Assembly: GCF_019038435.1 (NCBI RefSeq)
Contig: NZ_JAGPOX010000023.1
Coordinates: 1-64,000, forward strand
Direction of reading: 5' to 3'
DNA: 64,000 nt
DNA from: Nocardia alni
Lineage (GTDB): Bacteria; Actinomycetota; Actinomycetes; Mycobacteriales; Mycobacteriaceae
The notes under the pieces are model-generated. The model was not told where the DNA came from and searched no databases. It saw only the letters and a list, made by a program, of their open reading frames with translations. The position numbers and the translations under genes were made by a program. Of this stretch, positions 58,248 to 64,000 are shown one piece after another (the stretch's first letter is position 1; every line of letters begins with the position of its first letter).

Positions 58248-58793
58248 TCAGCCGAGGGCGAGATCCTTCAGCCCGAGAATGGACCGGTACTCCAGGCCCT
58301 CGTCCGCGATGATCTGATCCGCGCCGGTCTCCCGGTCCACCACGGTCGCCACGCCGACCACCGTCGCGCCCGCCTCGCGCAGCGCACGCACCGCGGTCAC
58401 CGGCGAATTACCCGTCGTCGTGGTGTCCTCGACGACCAGCACCCGTTTGCCGGAAATATCCGGACCCTCGATCTGGCGCTGCATACCGTGCGTCTTGGCG
58501 GCCTTGCGCACCACGAAGGCATCCAGCGGGCGGCCCGGCGTGTGCATCATCGCCGACGCCACCGGATCCGCGCCCATGGTCAGCCCGCCGACCGCATCGA
58601 ACTCCCAGTCCGACGCCAGCTCGCGCAGTAGCTTGCCGATCAGCGGCGCGGCCTCATGGTGCAGGGTCGCGCGGCGCAGGTCGACGTAGTAGTCGGCCTC
58701 CTTGCCCGAGGACAGCGTGACTCGGCCGTGCACGACGGCGAGCTCCCGGACCAGCTCGGCCAATCTGTCCCGGTCGGTCGTAGATTCGATCAT
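58248..58793 (-). CDS. pyrE: Orotate phosphoribosyltransferase
   Basis: 181 residues. The PRPP-binding motif is VLVVEDTTTTGNSPVTA; RVTLSSGKEADYYVDLR and FVVRKAAKTHGMQRQIEG are the substrate and flexible-loop segments. It makes orotidine monophosphate in pyrimidine synthesis. Place matches M. tuberculosis pyrE upstream of an SDR/Rv0383c/clpB block. Confidence 0.96.
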   Translation of the reverse strand: MIESTTDRDRLAELVRELAVVHGRVTLSSGKEADYYVDLRRATLHHEAAPLIGKLLRELASDWEFDAVGGLTMGADPVASAMMHTPGRPLDAFVVRKAAKTHGMQRQIEGPDISGKRVLVVEDTTTTGNSPVTAVRALREAGATVVGVATVVDRETGADQIIADEGLEYRSILGLKDLALG

Positions 58794-58834
58794 CTAGTGT
58801 CCTTTCTGGTCGACCGGCCATCGGCCTGGCCGCG

Positions 58835-59644
58835 CTAGGTCCTGTTGCGTGCGTTGAACATGGCTCGGTTCATGCGGACCTGGAGGGAGCGCGGGATCAT
58901 CCCGGCCACCGTCGTGAGCACCTTGTACTGCGCTCCCGGCACGCTGACCACCCTGTCCGCGTCCAGGTCACGCAGCGAACCCGCGACCACCTGCTCGACA
59001 TCGAGCCACATCCGCTTCGGTATCGACGACTTTTCGATGCCTGCTCGATCGTGGAATTCGGTGTGCACGAATCCGGGGCACAACGCCTGCACCCGGACCC
59101 CGGTCCCGGCCAGTCCGCCCGCTAAACCTTCGCACAAGGATACGACGTAGGCCTTGGACGCCGAATACGTCGATCCGCGACCCGGAACCAGACCCGCGAC
59201 GCTGGCCACGTTCACCACCGACCCCTTGGCCGCGGCGATCATCGGCGGCAATGCGGCGCGAGTCAGGTGCAGCACCGCGGTGACGTTGACGTCCAACTGC
59301 GCCTGCAGTTGGACGGGATCGACCGTCCAGAACTCCCCCGACAGGCCGAAACCCGCGTTGTTGACCAGGAATTCGACACCCTCACCCAGGCGCGCGGCGA
59401 CCCGGTCGCGGTCCGCGGCCTCCGCGAGGTCGGCGCGCAGCACCTGCGAGCGGGTGTCGAAACGCCTGCTCAGCTCGTCGGACAGGGCATCCAGACGCTG
59501 CTGGTCGCGGGCGACCAGCACCAGGTCGTAGCCGAGTGAGGCCAGGCGCAGCGCATACGCGCGCCCGATTCCGGAGGTGGGTCCGGTGACCATGGCAACG
59601 GGACGGGTCGCGCCGGGAAGGTGAGCGGCGGGCGAGTCTGTCAT
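58835..59644 (-). CDS. Short-chain dehydrogenase/reductase
   Basis: 269 residues. The cofactor motif MVTGPTSGIGRAYA, NNAGFG, catalytic Ser in NVASVAG and YSASKAYVVS with Tyr and Lys are all present. The Arg in LVARDQQRLD after the second strand suggests NADPH. The C-terminal ~40 residues (MIPRSLQVRMNRAMFNARN) are basic and may touch membranes. Substrate unknown. Start at the ATG nearest the Rossmann fold. Confidence 0.87.
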   Translation of the reverse strand: MTDSPAAHLPGATRPVAMVTGPTSGIGRAYALRLASLGYDLVLVARDQQRLDALSDELSRRFDTRSQVLRADLAEAADRDRVAARLGEGVEFLVNNAGFGLSGEFWTVDPVQLQAQLDVNVTAVLHLTRAALPPMIAAAKGSVVNVASVAGLVPGRGSTYSASKAYVVSLCEGLAGGLAGTGVRVQALCPGFVHTEFHDRAGIEKSSIPKRMWLDVEQVVAGSLRDLDADRVVSVPGAQYKVLTTVAGMIPRSLQVRMNRAMFNARNRT

Positions 59645-59698
59645 GAACCCATCATCGCGCACCCGCGGACGGTCGTCCCGGACCCGCGGTCACCGACC

Positions 59699-60856
59699 TC
59701 ATCGGGATGCTGGTCCCTGGTACGGGCGGAACCCGGGATGGAACGGGCCGCCCGACCGGTCCGGCAGTTCGTCCTCGTCGGGCCGCTCCTCGACGTGCAC
59801 GTCCTGCTCGGCGTGCAGATCGTGCTCGGCGTGCTCGTCGTCGAGCGGGTCCTGCTCCCGGTCGTCGGGCCAGGACTCCTGCGCCGGCGGCCAGTTGCGC
59901 CGCACACGGGTGCGCGGATCGGGCACGACGGCCAGGGCCGGGCGTCGCGGCGGCTCGGCGTCGCCGGAGACGTCCCCGATCAGCGGGACGATGTCGTCGT
60001 CGGCGTCCTCGCCGTCGGGGTAGTCACCGAACGGGCCGCGCGGTTCGGAGACGAACCGGGGTTCGGAGACGAACCGCGAGGCCGGATGCGGGCGTTCGGC
60101 GTCGTGCGTGGCGGGGACCTCGCCGTAGGGGTCCGGGAGGGGCGGATCGTCGTAGTCGTCCGGCTCCCCGTACATCTCGGAGCGCGGCTGCGGGCGCGGG
60201 CGGCCGGGATCGTGCATCTCCGGTTCCCCCGGACGCGGGGACCGCTCGACCACCGGCGGCAGCACATGCAGCAGTCCGGACAGGCGAAGCACCGCGTCGA
60301 CGGCGGCCTCCCACTCCCGCGACGTCGTGCCCACCGGCAGCACGCCCAGGGTCCAGTTGCCCTCGCTCCACAGCTGCTGCACGCTGTCGGGCAGCGTTTC
60401 GATGAACGCCACCATGCGCTGATCCACGGCGTGCCGGGCGATATCGGGGTTGGTCGCGAACACCACGCGGTCGCCGATCGCGCCGAGCAGTTCCAGATCG
60501 GCGTCCTTGGGCGGGGCGGCCGTCTTGAGGCGCAGGTCGATGTCGATATCGGAGCCGATCTGGCGACGCACCGCGACCAGCGTCGCGGAGTCCTCCAGGT
60601 CGAACAGAACGAACTTCTCGCCCTTGCGATTACCCGACACCACATCGACCGCGGACAGATATCCGAGTTTGGCCATGGCGCCGCGGCGCCACGTGGCCGC
60701 CAGTGCCGGCTCGACCGAAACATACGTGTAGCCCTGGGCTTTCGCCCAGACCTGACGCACATGACCGGTGCGCTGACGCTGAAGCCGATCGAAATACAGC
60801 AGCACGATCGCACCCACGAGTGCGACCGCTGCCAAGCCGAACCACATTGCCGTCAT
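59699..60856 (-). CDS. TtfA-like protein (trehalose monomycolate transport factor homologue)
   Basis: 385 residues. One N-terminal membrane helix (MWFGLAAVALVGAIVLLYF) is followed by a ~180-residue folded domain (GHVRQVWAKAQGYTYVSVEP, VVFATNPDIARHAVDQRM) and a long acidic, proline-rich disordered tail in which RFVSEP occurs twice in a row. Position and layout match M. tuberculosis Rv0383c (TtfA), which works with MmpL3 in mycolate export. The TtfA role is inferred from homology recalled from memory. TAGACT lies 8 bases before the ATG. Confidence 0.8.
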   Translation of the reverse strand: MTAMWFGLAAVALVGAIVLLYFDRLQRQRTGHVRQVWAKAQGYTYVSVEPALAATWRRGAMAKLGYLSAVDVVSGNRKGEKFVLFDLEDSATLVAVRRQIGSDIDIDLRLKTAAPPKDADLELLGAIGDRVVFATNPDIARHAVDQRMVAFIETLPDSVQQLWSEGNWTLGVLPVGTTSREWEAAVDAVLRLSGLLHVLPPVVERSPRPGEPEMHDPGRPRPQPRSEMYGEPDDYDDPPLPDPYGEVPATHDAERPHPASRFVSEPRFVSEPRGPFGDYPDGEDADDDIVPLIGDVSGDAEPPRRPALAVVPDPRTRVRRNWPPAQESWPDDREQDPLDDEHAEHDLHAEQDVHVEERPDEDELPDRSGGPFHPGFRPYQGPASR

Positions 60857-60864
60857 CGCGGACA

Positions 60865-60870
60865 AGTCTA
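60865..60870 (-). promoter_or_regulatory. -10 element TAGACT before the ttfA-like gene
   Basis: Minus-strand TANNNT hexamer with an 8-base spacer to the ATG and no Shine-Dalgarno sequence. Confidence 0.4.
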
Positions 60871-60935
60871 GTTGCCGGGGCGCGGACGCGGTGTGTCCGC
60901 ACAGCGTGTTGTGTGCCGCGCGACGCTCGAGCCCC

Positions 60936-61826
60936 TCACCTGGTCGGTGTGGGGGCCGGGGTGCCCTGCGGCGGAACGGAGGTCCCGATGATGATCTTGG
61001 CGAGGATCGAGCCGTCCGGATTCTTGTCGCCCTGCACCACCACCATATCGCCGGGGTGCAGGTCGGCCAGGGTGCCCGAGCCCAGCGAGATCACCTGGGT
61101 CTTGGTGTCGGTGTGCACGGTCACCGTCGCACCCGACAGGGAGTCGATGGTCAGGGTGGAGCCGTCGTTGGCGGAGATGGTGCCCATCGTCGCGCCGAGA
61201 GTGTCGCCACCGGGCCGCTGCGGAAGGCCCGGATTGCCGCCACCACCGGGAGTCTGCGGGAAGACCGGAAACTGTGCCGGGGGCTGTGCGGCGGTAGGCA
61301 ACGCCTCGGACGGGGCCGCGGAGGTGGACGTGTCGCGACCGGCCAGATAGAAGCCCAGCGCGGCCGCGGCGAGCACGACCACCGCGAAGATGCCCAGGCT
61401 CAGGGCGATCCACGTCGCCACCCGATTGCGGCGCGGCGGGCCGCCGGGCGGGCCGAACTCGGTGGGCGGGCCGTACATGGTGGGCGGGACCGGCCCGGGG
61501 GGCGGCATCGGCCCGGCCGGGCCGCCCGGCATGTGCGCCGGCTCGCCGGGAACCGCCCATTGCGTGTCGTACGGCCGGGTCTCGTAGACCCCGGGTGTGT
61601 CGTACACACCCCATTGACTCTGATACGGCGGCAGTTGCCGCGTGGCGTTCGGCCCGGCCGACTGCTCGAAGTAGTGATTCGGGTCGCCCGGTTCACCCCC
61701 CGCGCCGTACCCCTCCGAGTACTCCGTCGCATGCGCCTGCCCTGACTCGCCCGGGCCACCGAACTTCTCTGTCGGCGAGTCGGGCGAATCCGGTCGCTGC
61801 CCCCGCGGATCGCTCGGATTCGTCAT
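60936..61826 (-). CDS. Membrane protein with DUF5666-like extracytoplasmic domain
   Basis: 296 residues. A Pro/Gly/Tyr-rich cytoplasmic part (about 1-130) precedes one membrane helix (IALSLGIFAVVVLAAAALGF); then a Pro-rich linker and a C-terminal beta-barrel-like DUF5666 domain (MGTISANDGSTLTIDSLSGA, ADLHPGDMVVVQGDKNPDG). GGAGG lies directly before the ATG. Function unknown; layout resembles envelope-associated proteins. Confidence 0.82.
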   Translation of the reverse strand: MTNPSDPRGQRPDSPDSPTEKFGGPGESGQAHATEYSEGYGAGGEPGDPNHYFEQSAGPNATRQLPPYQSQWGVYDTPGVYETRPYDTQWAVPGEPAHMPGGPAGPMPPPGPVPPTMYGPPTEFGPPGGPPRRNRVATWIALSLGIFAVVVLAAAALGFYLAGRDTSTSAAPSEALPTAAQPPAQFPVFPQTPGGGGNPGLPQRPGGDTLGATMGTISANDGSTLTIDSLSGATVTVHTDTKTQVISLGSGTLADLHPGDMVVVQGDKNPDGSILAKIIIGTSVPPQGTPAPTPTR

Positions 61827-61872
61827 ACCCTCCAGCCTAGGTGAGATGCAGGCCACATCAGCTGACCCCGAG

Positions 61873-61906
61873 ATTCGCGCGGCCCGGTCACCCGCACCGC
61901 GCGAAT
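61873..61906 (-). terminator. Terminator downstream of clpB
   Basis: Perfect 10-bp inverted repeat ATTCGCGCGG / CCGCGCGAAT with a 14-base loop, 9 bases past the clpB stop codon. Confidence 0.65.
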
Positions 61907-61914
61907 GCCTCCTC

Positions 61915-64000
<2,086 letters not shown>

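Overview
The window is a stretch of chromosome from a high-GC, mycolic-acid-producing actinobacterium, most probably Nocardia or a close relative in the Mycobacteriales. The evidence is the very high GC, frequent GTG starts, genes for the mycomembrane and arabinan envelope (TtfA-like factor, fused HadA/HadB dehydratase, EmbR-like regulator, DUF4185 and GH76 hydrolases), F420 enzymes (Fgd1, Ddn-like) and long stretches of Mycobacterium tuberculosis gene order. Synteny statements use M. tuberculosis gene order recalled from memory; no database was searched.

Layout. 1-160: tRNA-Glu with terminators. 0.2-9.3 kb: one leftward operon with the M. tuberculosis Rv0976c-fadE13-accD2-accA2-fadE12-echA7 order, ending in a TetR gene; it resembles acyclic-terpene (atu) or branched acyl-CoA catabolism. 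9.5-12.8 kb: a tiny membrane protein, a class III nucleotide cyclase and an ABC exporter pair. 12.9-15.8 kb: thiamine genes thiO-thiS-thiG (leftward) and thiE (rightward). 15.9-27.6 kb: mutT3, the glnX-glnH-pknG amino-acid-sensing kinase operon, ackA-pta, then three F420-linked genes (LLM oxidoreductase, Ddn-like, fgd1); this matches Rv0407-Rv0417. 27.8-30.4 kb: HAD phosphatase, and a rhodanese-metZ operon behind a SAM-IV-type riboswitch. 30.8-40.9 kb: less conserved block with an iron-box-preceded fprA, an amidohydrolase, an Mcr-like CoA transferase/racemase, a LAL-type LuxR regulator, ogt, a MocR regulator and several tiny genes. 41-49 kb: purA, Rv0358/Rv0359/Rv0360c/Rv0361 homologues, a FUSC protein and fused HadAB. 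49-55.7 kb: DUF4185 secreted protein, EmbR-like regulator, fba, two DedA genes and a GH76 mannanase. 55.7-64 kb: SpoU methyltransferase, KAS III-like synthase, pyrE, SDR, ttfA-like gene, a DUF5666 protein and the C-terminal two thirds or more of clpB, cut by the window edge.

Recurrent themes are envelope assembly and turnover, F420 redox chemistry, and nitrogen/carbon sensing through GlnH-GlnX-PknG. Many genes lack a Shine-Dalgarno sequence but have a TANNNT-type -10 hexamer 6-8 bases before the start codon, so leaderless transcription appears common. I see no CRISPR array, prophage, insertion sequence or secondary-metabolite cluster. The least explained elements are a degenerate ~22-bp tandem array upstream of the LLM oxidoreductase gene, a 32-bp palindrome with a promoter but no downstream gene near 34.5 kb, and two very small membrane-peptide genes.
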